Notes: generated by a model not told the origin, from the letters alone. A DNA stretch of 10,856 nucleotides from an uncultured Eubacterium sp. (GCA_948759685.1 CAQBGY010000083.1:1-10856); one strand, 5' to 3'; shown: positions 1 to 7,226, counted from the first letter of the stretch. A program made the numbers and translations.

Positions 1-1
1 A

Positions 2-400
2 AGTGTATTTTATACATGTGAGCTGGCAAAAAGAATTACTGTTCCGATTACACTTGATTTTATGAGTGTTTCCAGTTATGGCTCAGGAACAGAGAGTTCA
101 GGAAATATTAAAATTAACAAGGATCTTGATGAGAGTATTGAGGGAAGGGATGTCATTGTCGTGGAAGACATTATTGATTCAGGAAATACGTTAAGCAGAT
201 TAATTCCAATGTTAAAAGAGAGAAAACCGGCAAGCCTGAAGATAACAACATTATTGGATAAACCGGAACGAAGAGAAGTAGATGATGTGCAGGTAGATTA
301 TGTTGGATTTGAGATAGAGGATAAATTCGTAGTCGGTTATGGTCTTGATTACGACCAGAGTTACAGAGATTTACCATATATTGGAATTGTAGAATTATAA
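2..400 (+). CDS. hpt: Hypoxanthine(-guanine) phosphoribosyltransferase, 3' part only
   Basis: This enzyme transfers the phosphoribosyl group of PRPP to hypoxanthine or guanine, giving IMP or GMP in cytosolic purine salvage. The gene enters from the left edge: the frame is open from base 2, so the ATG at 62 is internal. It encodes the Met of the family segment [11 protein letters not shown], which follows the visible strand ending in VPITLDF. The PRPP-binding motif [12 protein letters not shown] (about bases 158-193) and the C-terminal segment with [18 protein letters not shown] are both family hallmarks. About 132 residues are present, roughly the last three quarters of a usual 175-180-aa protein. 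ftsH starts 23 bases after the stop with no terminator between them. The hpt-ftsH pairing is common in Firmicutes, where tilS usually precedes it (outside this window). Confidence 0.95.
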   Translation, partial: SVFYTCELAKRITVPITLDFMSVSSYGSGTESSGNIKINKDLDESIEGRDVIVVEDIIDSGNTLSRLIPMLKERKPASLKITTLLDKPERREVDDVQVDYVGFEIEDKFVVGYGLDYDQSYRDLPYIGIVEL

Positions 401-412
401 TATTTGCATTTG

Positions 413-418
413 AGGAGG
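413..418 (+). promoter_or_regulatory. Ribosome binding site that fixes the TTG start of ftsH
   Basis: A full AGGAGG lies 5 bases before the TTG at 424. There is no closer ATG or GTG, and the encoded N-terminus (short polar, then a membrane segment) is what FtsH should have. This supports TTG as the start codon. Confidence 0.85.
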
Positions 419-423
419 CAGTT

Positions 424-2253
424 TTGAATAATAATAAGAGCAGATTAGGGAAAATATATTTAGTAGTTTTTATATTGCTATTAATATATTTAGTCTATAG
501 TTTTAGCAAGGATTTTGTAAAAAGTGATTATGCATATAGTGATTTTCTGGCGGACCTTAGGGCTGGAAGTGTAAAAGAGTTAACAATTAAACAGAATAAA
601 GAGGTTCCAACAGGAAAATTAGTGGTACATTTAAAGAATAATGAGTCTAAGGTTGTGTATGTACCGGATGTAAACAAAGTTATAGAAGAAGTAGAGCAAA
701 TAAAAAAAGAAAGTAATGTAACATTAAAGCCACATATTCCGGATGTCGACAGGGACAGTATTTTTTTAACTACGATATTACCAATGCTGCTATTAGGTGT
801 TGTAGTTGTTGTGGTACTTATGATGATGAATGCTAATGCCGGTGGCGGCGGAGGCAAGATGGCGAATTTTGGAAAGAGCCGTGCAAGAATGGTGATTGAA
901 ATCAAAAATATGGACTTTTCGAAGGTTGCCGGACTTGAGGAAGAAAAGGAAGAGCTTGAAGAGATTGTAGATTTCTTAAAAGAGCCGAAAAAATATATTA
1001 ATTTAGGAGCAAGAATTCCGAAAGGTGTGTTGCTGGAGGGACCTCCGGGTACAGGTAAGACACTGCTTGCCAAGGCTACAGCCGGTGAGGCTGGTGTACC
1101 GTTCTTTACAATATCGGGTTCTGACTTTGTGGAAATGTTTGTAGGTGTGGGTGCATCCCGTGTGAGGGATTTATTTGCACAGGCAAAGAAAAATGCACCA
1201 TGTATTGTGTTTATTGATGAGATAGATGCAGTGGCAAGAAGACGAGGAACCGGAATGGGCGGTGGACATGATGAACGTGAGCAGACACTGAACCAGATGC
1301 TTGTTGAGATGGACGGTTTTGGTGTCAATGAAGGTATTATCGTTATGGCAGCAACAAATCGTGTAGATATTCTGGACCCTGCGATTTTGAGACCCGGACG
1401 TTTTGACAGAAAGGTTATGGTAGGAAGACCGGATGTGAAGGGCAGAACAGAGATTCTGGAAGTCCATGCTAAGAATAAGCCTGTGGGAGATGATGTTGAT
1501 TTGGAACAGATTGCCCGCATTACAGCAGGATTTACAGGAGCAGATTTAGAGAACTTATTAAATGAAGCAGCGATACTGGCAGCGAAGGCAGAAAAAGCAT
1601 TTATTACACAGGCTGAAATTAATCAGGCAATGATTAAGGTTGGTATTGGTAAGGAAAAGAAAAGCAAAATAATTTCTGAAAAGGAAAAGAGAATTACTGC
1701 TTATCATGAAGCTGGTCATGCAATTTTGTTCCATGTATTACCGGATGTAGGACCGGTTCATACAGTATCTATTATTCCTACCGGAGCAGGTGCGGCAGGA
1801 TATACAATGCCTCTTCCCGAAAAGGATGAGATGTTCCTGACAAAAGGAAAGATGTTACAGGAAATAATGGTCAGCCTGGGAGGACGTATTGCAGAAGAAT
1901 TAATATTAGATGATATTACAACAGGTGCTTCTCAGGATATTAAGCAGGCTACGGCAGCTGCCAAAGCAATGGTTACCAAATATGGTTTTTCAGAGAAGTT
2001 AGGTCTGATTAACTATGATGATGATTCGGATGATGTGTTTATCGGAAGAGACCTGGCACATTCTAAAGGATATGGTGAGACGACAGCTTCCGCAATCGAT
2101 GAAGAGGTCCGCAATATTGTTGAGGATTGTTATAGCAAGGCAAAAGAGATTATTGGTAAACATTTAAAACAATTACATGCTTCTGCAGATTTATTATTAG
2201 AAAAAGAAAAGATTGGACAGGAAGAATTTGAAGCACTGTTCGATGAAGTATAG
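424..2253 (+). CDS. ftsH: ATP-dependent zinc metalloprotease FtsH
   Basis: Membrane-anchored hexameric AAA+ protease that pulls misfolded membrane proteins and some regulators into a zinc protease chamber on the cytosolic side. All parts are visible in 609 aa. There is a first membrane helix (about 11-27), a small extracytoplasmic domain (30-110), a second helix (113-135) and a Gly5 hinge (140-144). The AAA domain carries Walker A GPPGTGKT (206-213), the pore motif F239-V240-G241, Walker B with D265/E266, and a second region of homology with Arg fingers R323 and R326. The M41 protease domain has HEAGH (428-432) and the probable third zinc ligand D505. Length is near the usual 600-650, and the C-terminal tail is short. 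It uses a TTG start behind a strong ribosome site. It sits between hpt and a GH13 gene with gaps of 23 and 12 bases, so the three are probably co-transcribed. Confidence 0.98.
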   Translation: MNNNKSRLGKIYLVVFILLLIYLVYSFSKDFVKSDYAYSDFLADLRAGSVKELTIKQNKEVPTGKLVVHLKNNESKVVYVPDVNKVIEEVEQIKKESNVTLKPHIPDVDRDSIFLTTILPMLLLGVVVVVVLMMMNANAGGGGGKMANFGKSRARMVIEIKNMDFSKVAGLEEEKEELEEIVDFLKEPKKYINLGARIPKGVLLEGPPGTGKTLLAKATAGEAGVPFFTISGSDFVEMFVGVGASRVRDLFAQAKKNAPCIVFIDEIDAVARRRGTGMGGGHDEREQTLNQMLVEMDGFGVNEGIIVMAATNRVDILDPAILRPGRFDRKVMVGRPDVKGRTEILEVHAKNKPVGDDVDLEQIARITAGFTGADLENLLNEAAILAAKAEKAFITQAEINQAMIKVGIGKEKKSKIISEKEKRITAYHEAGHAILFHVLPDVGPVHTVSIIPTGAGAAGYTMPLPEKDEMFLTKGKMLQEIMVSLGGRIAEELILDDITTGASQDIKQATAAAKAMVTKYGFSEKLGLINYDDDSDDVFIGRDLAHSKGYGETTASAIDEEVRNIVEDCYSKAKEIIGKHLKQLHASADLLLEKEKIGQEEFEALFDEV

Positions 2254-2265
2254 AAGGTATAGAGA

Positions 2266-4287
2266 ATGATTCATCAGGATTTATTATTTCATGACGGAAC
2301 AAGGCAGTTTTGTCGTTATAAAAGGGAAGAAAAAACATATGAGATTATCCTCAGAGCAAAAAAAGGCACTATAACAGGTGCCTTTGTATGCGTTAATGGG
2401 GAAGAAAAAAATATGCAGTTAAGGGAAACAGAGGAAAGGTTTGAATATTATGCGGCTGTTCTGGATGATTCCGAAAAAATGTATTCCTATTATTTTAAAG
2501 TTTTCAATGGTCAGGATGTAATATATTTTAATATGCTTGGCATTAGCAGTGAAGTGCCAGAAGAAGGGAAGTTTGAATTAACATCAGGATTTGATACACC
2601 CGACTGGGCAAAAGGTGCTGTTATGTATCAGATTATGGTGGATAGATTCTGTAATGGAGATACATCGAATGACGTTGTCGATAATGAGTATGTGTATATT
2701 GGAAAAGGTGTATCAGCGATAAAAGACTGGAATGAAATACCTGCAGCAGACGGCACCAGACAATTTTATGGTGGAGATTTGCAGGGGGTAATAGATAAAC
2801 TGGATTATCTACAAAAATTAGGCGTTGAAGTAATTTATTTTAATCCGCTATTTGTGTCACCATCCAATCATAAATATGATACACAGGATTATGATTATAT
2901 TGATCCACATTTCGGAAAGATTTTAAATGATGGTGGAAACACTGTAGACATGTATGATACAGACAATAAAAGCGCCGAAAGATATAAGGTACGTACAACA
3001 GATTTGGAAAATCTTGAGGCAAGTAACCAGTTATTTATTGAACTGGTTGGGAAGGCCCATGAGCGTGGCATAAAGATTATTATAGATGGTGTATTTAATC
3101 ATTGCGGTTCATTTAATAAATGGTTAGACAGGGAAGAGATATATCGGGGAAATAGTGATTATCAGACAGGAGCATATGAGAGCAAGGAGAGTCCTTATCA
3201 TTCTTATTTTAAATTTACAGGAGAAAACTGGCCGGATAATGGAGAGTATGAAGGCTGGTGGGGGTTTGATACACTTCCAAAATTAAATTATGAGGGCAGT
3301 GAAAAACTTTGTAATTATATTTTGGAAATTGCTAAAAAGTGGGTTTCTCCACCTTTTAATGTGGATGGCTGGAGATTGGATGTTGCTGCTGATTTATCCC
3401 ATAGTTCAGAGTTTAATCATAGTTTTTGGAAGAGATTCAGAAAAGCTGTGAAAGAGGCAAATCCGGATGCTATTATATTGGCAGAACATTATGGTGATGC
3501 ACATTCATGGCTGATGGGAGATGAATGGGATACTGTAATGAATTACGATGCCTTTATGGATCCGGTTACATGGTTTTTGACAGGGGTAGATAAACATTCT
3601 GACAATGCTAATCCGGATATGCGTGGCAATGGAGAGATTTTTTATAAAACAATGCAATACCAGATGTCAAGAATGCAGAATCAGTCTTTACTGGTAGCGA
3701 TGAATGAATTATCAAATCATGATCATTCCAGATTTATGACAAGAACAAATAAAATGGTAGGAAGAACCGGAACAGCAGGTGCAAAGGCTGCCGGTGAAAA
3801 TGTTGACAAGGCAATATTTAAACAGGGAGTTGTAATGCAGATGACACTGCCCGGTGCACCGACATTGTATTATGGGGATGAGGCAGGAGTATGTGGATGG
3901 ACAGACCCTGACAATAGAAGGACATACCCATGGGGAAAAGAAGACTTGGAGATTATGGAGTTTTATCGAGAGGCAATCTGTTTACACAAGCAGAATAAAG
4001 TACTGAAAATTGGTTCTTATATGCCTTTGATAGCGGACAAAGATATCATCTGTTATGGAAGATTTTTAGAGAATGAAGCAGTTGTGACAGCAGTTAATAC
4101 TTCTGATGAAGATAAGATACTTCAGATACCGGTGTGGATGTTGGGAAATAATAGTGCCATATGGATAAGATTGTTAGAGACCAGCCGGGAATTTTATAAT
4201 TGTGGAAGAATTATGGTAAACGCTGATGGTGGAAATCTTTCTATTTCAGTAAAAGGAAATAGTTCTGTAGTTTATAAAAATAAGTAG
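2266..4287 (+). CDS. Cytosolic GH13 alpha-glucan hydrolase (neopullulanase / cyclomaltodextrinase-like)
   Basis: A retaining alpha-glycosidase of the GH13 family, expected to hydrolyse alpha-1,4 (and possibly alpha-1,6) bonds in maltodextrins. There is no signal peptide, so it should act in the cytosol. Residues 1-110 look like a beta-rich N-terminal module of the CBM34 type. The barrel begins near MYQIMVDRF (120-128). The four GH13 signature regions are intact: D274-H279 in DGVFNH, R370 and the nucleophile D372, the acid/base E407, and H485-D486 in NHD. At 673 aa it is longer than typical cyclomaltodextrinases (about 585). Part of the excess is an insertion at about 218-252, between the DPHFG segment and region I. 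It starts 12 bases after ftsH with a modest AGAAGG overlapping the ftsH stop and ends at a strong terminator. The exact substrate (maltodextrin, cyclodextrin or pullulan) is not decidable here. Confidence 0.9.
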   Translation: MIHQDLLFHDGTRQFCRYKREEKTYEIILRAKKGTITGAFVCVNGEEKNMQLRETEERFEYYAAVLDDSEKMYSYYFKVFNGQDVIYFNMLGISSEVPEEGKFELTSGFDTPDWAKGAVMYQIMVDRFCNGDTSNDVVDNEYVYIGKGVSAIKDWNEIPAADGTRQFYGGDLQGVIDKLDYLQKLGVEVIYFNPLFVSPSNHKYDTQDYDYIDPHFGKILNDGGNTVDMYDTDNKSAERYKVRTTDLENLEASNQLFIELVGKAHERGIKIIIDGVFNHCGSFNKWLDREEIYRGNSDYQTGAYESKESPYHSYFKFTGENWPDNGEYEGWWGFDTLPKLNYEGSEKLCNYILEIAKKWVSPPFNVDGWRLDVAADLSHSSEFNHSFWKRFRKAVKEANPDAIILAEHYGDAHSWLMGDEWDTVMNYDAFMDPVTWFLTGVDKHSDNANPDMRGNGEIFYKTMQYQMSRMQNQSLLVAMNELSNHDHSRFMTRTNKMVGRTGTAGAKAAGENVDKAIFKQGVVMQMTLPGAPTLYYGDEAGVCGWTDPDNRRTYPWGKEDLEIMEFYREAICLHKQNKVLKIGSYMPLIADKDIICYGRFLENEAVVTAVNTSDEDKILQIPVWMLGNNSAIWIRLLETSREFYNCGRIMVNADGGNLSISVKGNSSVVYKNK

Positions 4288-4322
4288 TTCGTAATTGAGC
4301 GGTTTTATAAATATATAAAAAT

Positions 4323-4356
4323 AAAAAAGTGATTTCATTAAGAAATCACTTTTTTT
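4323..4356. terminator. Bidirectional Rho-independent terminator between convergent units
   Basis: A 14-bp perfect stem (4323-4336 with 4342-4355) encloses the 5-base loop ATTAA. It has six A on the left and seven T on the right, so it can stop the hpt-ftsH-GH13 transcript from the left and the minus-strand surface cassette from the right. It lies between the two convergent stop codons (4287 and 4361). Confidence 0.93.
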
Positions 4357-4360
4357 ATAA

Positions 4361-4627
4361 TTAATTTGCTTTTGCACTTTCTTTTTTGGCTACGAGCATA
4401 ACACCTGCTGCTGTAATTAGTGCAATCATAGGAATTGCTGTTTCAACACCAGTTTTTGGTGATTTATCAGAACCGTTTGGATTGTTTGGTACTGAACTTC
4501 CACCATCTGTTGTTTCTTCTTCAGTAGGTTTTACAGTTCCGGCTGGACTAACTTTTGCAAAACAAGTAGTAGCAAATGAAAATGTCAATATTAATGTAGC
4601 TATTAAAACTAAAATACTTTTTTTCAT
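4361..4627 (-). CDS. Mini sortase substrate: secreted, SPKTG-anchored surface peptide
   Basis: An 88-aa pre-protein, probably exported and covalently fixed to peptidoglycan. Residues 1-24 are a classical signal peptide (MKK, a hydrophobic core, and CFA before K25). Residues 25-55 are a polar linker rich in Thr, Glu, Pro, Gly, Ser and Asn. SPKTG (56-60, bases 4448-4462) is followed by a hydrophobic stretch (61-80) and a basic tail with KK, the layout of a sortase sorting signal. If cut after the signal peptide and between Thr and Gly, only about 35 residues remain on the wall. (S/P/N)PxTG signals are known substrates of the class B sortase of Clostridioides difficile, and a class B sortase lies two genes upstream. 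The frame stays open for 16 codons further upstream, but the start chosen here has GGAGG 8 bases before it and a normal signal peptide. No folded domain is visible, and its function beyond anchoring is unknown. Confidence 0.85.
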   Translation of the reverse strand: MKKSILVLIATLILTFSFATTCFAKVSPAGTVKPTEEETTDGGSSVPNNPNGSDKSPKTGVETAIPMIALITAAGVMLVAKKESAKAN

Positions 4628-4635
4628 GATATATA

Positions 4636-4640
4636 CCTCC
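4636..4640 (-). promoter_or_regulatory. Ribosome binding site deciding the substrate gene start
   Basis: GGAGG on the minus strand, 8 bases before the ATG at 4627. It excludes the longer 104-aa reading, which would place about 16 extra residues in front of the signal peptide. Confidence 0.85.
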
Positions 4641-4666
4641 ATCGAAATTAATAAACACTCTATACA

Positions 4667-4694
4667 ATTATACACAATAAAAGAGAAAAATCAA
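4667..4694 (-). promoter_or_regulatory. Probable sigma-A promoter of the mini-substrate gene
   Basis: On the minus strand a perfect TATAAT (-10, 4667-4672) is preceded by TTGATT (-35, 4689-4694) with a 16-base spacer. It lies in the 89-base gap after the LCP gene and would give a leader of about 30 bases. No strong terminator is visible between the LCP stop (4717) and this promoter, only an AT-rich weak hairpin, so read-through from the LCP transcript may add to expression. Confidence 0.65.
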
Positions 4695-4716
4695 TATTTT
4701 TTTGTTTTTTAATATT

Positions 4717-5988
4717 TTAATCTATTCTTGTGTAATAAAAGTCTAATACAGTTTCAAATAATGGTTTTTTATCAATTTTAAACTGAGCAGCTGCATCAGT
4801 AGGGTTATCTATATATTTACCATTCGTTATTTTCATATTAAGACCTGTGAATTTAGTAGCCAGTGATGAAGCTAAGTAAGTAAGTATCGGCATCTTAATA
4901 TTTGTTACAGTATAATCAGATGAATGTTGATATAGTTTTATCGGAACCTGTAAATCCTTTTTAATTGCAGGAACAATCTGATTTGCAAACGAATTAATAT
5001 ATAATCTCTGGCATGCCATACGTCTCAGGTTGTCGTCTAATAAACTTGTATCTCTGTGTCTGACAAATTCTTCTGCCATATCACCTTTAATAGTAGTCTG
5101 TTGTCCTTTTACAAAACTGCCAAAGGTATATTCCGGTGTCAATGTTACCCCACCAATGTCATCATTTAAGATTTTAATTGCGTCTAAATTAATCGCATAG
5201 TATGCATTAATAGGAACATTATATAGCAGACGTTCGACTGCTGTGACCTGATTTTCTGCACTGAGGGTTTTTCCATCTCCATATGCATAAGCTAAACATA
5301 ACTGGGTAGTGGTAGTATCGTAGTATTTTCCACCCGCATCGTATCTGCTGATATCAGTCATTGTATCACGGTTTAAGCTTAGAACTTTAATTTCACCATT
5401 TAATGCATTGTATGTAAATAAATATAAAGCATCTGCCTGACCTGCTGTACCCGCAATAGCATTTTCTTTTAACTCGCGATTGTCAATACCCATAAATAGC
5501 ACACTGGCAATATTTTCGTTAAATTGATATGTGTGTCCATTGTAATAAATAATCCGCCCATTATCATCATAATCAATCCCATCAGGAACAGTAATATTTA
5601 AGTTGTCATAGTTCAGCATTGCCTGTTTTCCTAAATATCTTAATATAAAAAATGTTGAAATCACCCCAATAATCAGGCATATAAAGAAAATTAAAATTCC
5701 AATTAAAAATTTCTTTTTTTTGCTCCATTTCTTCTTTGGAGTTTTTTTCTGTTTACCTTTCTGGTTCTTCTCCTTACTGTCAGATAAATGTTCAGAATGG
5801 GAAGAGTGGTGATGTGAATGTCCGGAGCTGTGGTGGTGATGCCCATGGCGATGCTGTTGATATTTTTCTTCTACTAAATCCCAGTCTACGTCAAATCCCT
5901 GAGGATCATCTGTATCTTTGATTGCTTCATCCGGAACTAATTCAATGTTACTATATAATTCATCGTATTTTTTAATTTGTTTGCTCAT
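4717..5988 (-). CDS. LytR-CpsA-Psr (LCP) family membrane protein with cytosolic His-rich tail
   Basis: LCP proteins move lipid-linked glycopolymers (wall teichoic acid, capsule) onto peptidoglycan, outside the membrane. The order in this 423-aa protein is: a charged cytosolic region (1-93), one membrane helix (about 94-117, after a Lys cluster), then the extracellular LCP domain. Residues matching LCP positions that bind magnesium and pyrophosphate are D169 (MGIDNR), D186, R207-D208, R310 and R312 (FVRHR), R323 and Q327. The usual RSDT and PRDT motifs read QADA and NRDT, so it is a divergent member. Residues 46-67 contain 12 His in 22 positions, mixed with Ser and Gly, and face the cytosol. 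The ATG overlaps the end of the sortase gene by 17 bases, and AGGGGG lies 12 bases upstream, so translation is probably coupled to the sortase. The polymer it handles cannot be told from sequence. Confidence 0.88.
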   Translation of the reverse strand: MSKQIKKYDELYSNIELVPDEAIKDTDDPQGFDVDWDLVEEKYQQHRHGHHHHSSGHSHHHSSHSEHLSDSKEKNQKGKQKKTPKKKWSKKKKFLIGILIFFICLIIGVISTFFILRYLGKQAMLNYDNLNITVPDGIDYDDNGRIIYYNGHTYQFNENIASVLFMGIDNRELKENAIAGTAGQADALYLFTYNALNGEIKVLSLNRDTMTDISRYDAGGKYYDTTTTQLCLAYAYGDGKTLSAENQVTAVERLLYNVPINAYYAINLDAIKILNDDIGGVTLTPEYTFGSFVKGQQTTIKGDMAEEFVRHRDTSLLDDNLRRMACQRLYINSFANQIVPAIKKDLQVPIKLYQHSSDYTVTNIKMPILTYLASSLATKFTGLNMKITNGKYIDNPTDAAAQFKIDKKPLFETVLDFYYTRID

Positions 5989-6742
5989 CTTTTATGAGAA
6001 CCCCCTGTACTAAATATCTTGTGTTTTCTGCACCGTCTGTACAAGTGCTTAATGTAATTATTTTACTGTTTGTGTTTAAAGAAACTTTTCTTGTATTTTT
6101 TATCATTGAGTCAGGATTTAATGTATATTTTTGATACTTTTTCAGAATTTTTTTGTCACTGAAATCAAAAGAATTAATGATATGTCTGTCATCATATTCA
6201 TATGCAGCATAAATTTTAAAAGTCAATTTCCTGTTTGGCATATAAATATAGATATATTTATTTTTCTTAAAAAATGACGGTTCTTCAAACTTGTGAAGCG
6301 TTTTGAACATAGAACCGTTGTTCATATTGTGTCCATATAATATTGTTACCGGATCTGAATATGTAAGAGTATTGTGTTTTTCACTATAAATTGCTCCGGC
6401 AAATTCATATTTCTTATAAATATTATGGTTTAAATAAAAGTCATCAGGTTCTTTTTTTGAAGACTGAACTACAGGATAATTTACTTTTGTGTTTGGAATA
6501 TATATCCACGAATAAATATCGCGGTTATCTTCTTTTAATTTCGTCCAGTTAATATTATGATTCTCTGCAAATTGTGAGGAATCAAAATTTGTAGTTGTTG
6601 CTTCTAGATATTTGTCTGTATCTCCGCCATTGCTTAAAAAATAGGAGATAAGTTTATAGCCTGATATAAGACAGATGACGAGAGCGATTACAAAGATAAT
6701 ACCCCATAAAATACGAGTTTTTGATCTCTTTTTTTGTCTCAT
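5972..6742 (-). CDS. Class B sortase
   Basis: Membrane transpeptidase that cuts a sorting signal between Thr and Gly (or an equivalent bond) and joins the substrate to the peptidoglycan cross-bridge or stem peptide. The 256-aa protein has a basic N-terminus, an uncleaved membrane anchor (about 11-36) and an extracellular sortase domain with WIYIPNTKVNYPVVQ (79-93). The catalytic residues are visible: H138 in LYGHNM, C234 in TLSTC and R242 in RYLVQG. The YGHNM and STC contexts and the long helical insert before the Cys strand (about 195-215) point to class B rather than A, C or D. AAAGGAG lies 6 bases before the ATG. It is the first gene of a minus-strand unit with the LCP gene. The SPKTG mini-protein downstream is the obvious local substrate, but it may have others elsewhere. 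The srtB symbol is left blank because orthology was not tested. Confidence 0.94.
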   Translation of the reverse strand: MRQKKRSKTRILWGIIFVIALVICLISGYKLISYFLSNGGDTDKYLEATTTNFDSSQFAENHNINWTKLKEDNRDIYSWIYIPNTKVNYPVVQSSKKEPDDFYLNHNIYKKYEFAGAIYSEKHNTLTYSDPVTILYGHNMNNGSMFKTLHKFEEPSFFKKNKYIYIYMPNRKLTFKIYAAYEYDDRHIINSFDFSDKKILKKYQKYTLNPDSMIKNTRKVSLNTNSKIITLSTCTDGAENTRYLVQGVLIKDEQTN

Positions 6743-6772
6743 AAGAAACTCCTTTATTGATTAATTAACAAT

Positions 6773-6801
6773 AGTATATTATTTATAAGGAAAGATGTCA
6801 A
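6773..6801 (-). promoter_or_regulatory. Sigma-A promoter of the sortase-LCP operon
   Basis: On the minus strand a perfect TTGACA (6796-6801) is followed after 17 bases by TATACT (6773-6778). The predicted start of transcription falls near 6766, beside a TTAATTAA palindrome (6761-6768), and the leader before the ATG is about 25 bases. Confidence 0.82.
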
Positions 6802-6829
6802 AGTTTTCGTTGGACATTAAAAAAATTAA

Positions 6830-6858
6830 TTGCACTTTTGGTTTAAGTATGATATAAA
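6830..6858 (+). promoter_or_regulatory. Possible promoter of the tRNA-Tyr/tRNA-Leu unit
   Basis: TTGCAC (6830-6835) and TATAAA (6853-6858) are 17 bases apart on the plus strand. The -35 is poor, and the transcript would have to run through about 190 bases of hairpins before the first tRNA. An alternative -10, TATAAT at 6985-6990, is closer to the tRNA but lacks a good -35. The call is tentative. Confidence 0.35.
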
Positions 6859-6890
6859 TGTATATTGTTAAAGGAAAAATTTCCATTTGA

Positions 6891-7043
6891 AGAAAGTAGT
6901 TCGCACTTCTTTCTAAAATAAGAAAGCAGTTCGCAAACAAGTTTGCTCACTGTCATTTGCTTCGCAAATGACTTCTGCATTAAATATAATCTCATTCGAG
7001 CAAGCCCGATTCGATTATATTTAATACAGCAATCGCTTTCTTA
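6891..7043. repeat. Multi-hairpin intergenic element with 9-bp terminal inverted repeats
   Basis: This stretch has no gene but is densely structured. TAAGAAAGC (6919-6927) and its exact complement (7035-7043) bound a 125-base core. The core holds three perfect hairpins: 6933-6938/6941-6946 (6 bp), 6952-6960/6964-6972 (9 bp, triloop) and 6979-6991/7013-7025 (13 bp, 21-base loop). A further hairpin lies just outside at 6891-6914. The motif AGAAAGTAGTTCGCA (6891-6905) recurs with one change at 6921-6935. The layout resembles a small non-coding mobile or repetitive element (MITE or REP-like), possibly with a TA duplication at the ends. It could also be a structured leader of the tRNA transcript. 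Family membership cannot be tested from one copy. Confidence 0.55.
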
Positions 7044-7051
7044 GTTATTAT

Positions 7052-7133
7052 GGGCAGATTCCCGAGTGGCCAAAGGGGGCAGACTGTAAATCTGTTGGCA
7101 CCGCCTTCGAAGGTTCGAATCCTTCTCTGCCCA
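7052..7133 (+). tRNA. tRNA-Tyr (GUA)
   Basis: A class II tRNA of 82 bases. The acceptor stem GGGCAGA pairs with TCTGCCC (7126-7132), and the discriminator base is A7133. The anticodon loop CTGTAAA has GTA at 7086-7088. A long variable arm follows, and the T arm contains GGTTCGAATCC. The 3' CCA is not encoded. tRNA-Leu follows after 9 bases, so both are likely processed from one transcript. Confidence 0.96.
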
Positions 7134-7142
7134 CTCAGATAT

Positions 7143-7226
7143 GCCGGTGTGGCGGAACTGGCAGACGCGCAGGACTTAAAATCCTGTTGTGGCAACACAG
7201 TACCGGTTCGATTCCGGTCACCGGCA
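7143..7226 (+). tRNA. tRNA-Leu (UAA)
   Basis: A class II tRNA of 84 bases. The acceptor stem GCCGGTG pairs with CACCGGC (7219-7225), and the discriminator is A7226. The anticodon stem CAGGA/TCCTG encloses the loop CTTAAAA, with TAA at 7177-7179, so it reads UUA (and UUG by wobble). The variable arm is TTGTGGCAACACA-like, and the T arm contains GGTTCGATTCC. CCA is not encoded. A terminator begins within 5 bases of its 3' end. Confidence 0.96.

Noticed and set aside
528..1520. Long open frame (330 codons) on the minus strand across ftsH
   Set aside because: It is antisense to fully conserved FtsH motifs, has low-complexity Ser/Thr/Ile/Pro composition and has no ribosome site. It is open only because of ftsH codon use.
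4628..4675. Upstream extension of the sortase substrate by 16 codons (104-aa version)
   Set aside because: It would place charged residues and an extra Met before the signal peptide and would bury the GGAGG inside coding sequence. The ATG at 4627 has the better site.
4386..4712. Plus-strand frame of 108 codons opposite the sortase substrate
   Set aside because: It has no ribosome site, lies antisense to a convincing secreted protein, and ends in the low-complexity AT-rich gap.
6891..6946. Short CRISPR-like array from the two AGAAAGNAGTTCGCA copies
   Set aside because: There are only two short imperfect copies 30 bases apart, no regular spacers and no cas genes. They are part of the hairpin element.
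7134..7142. tRNA attachment site with an integrated element after the tRNAs
   Set aside because: No integrase gene, no repeat of a tRNA 3' end nearby and normal housekeeping genes downstream. The tRNA unit ends in an ordinary terminator.
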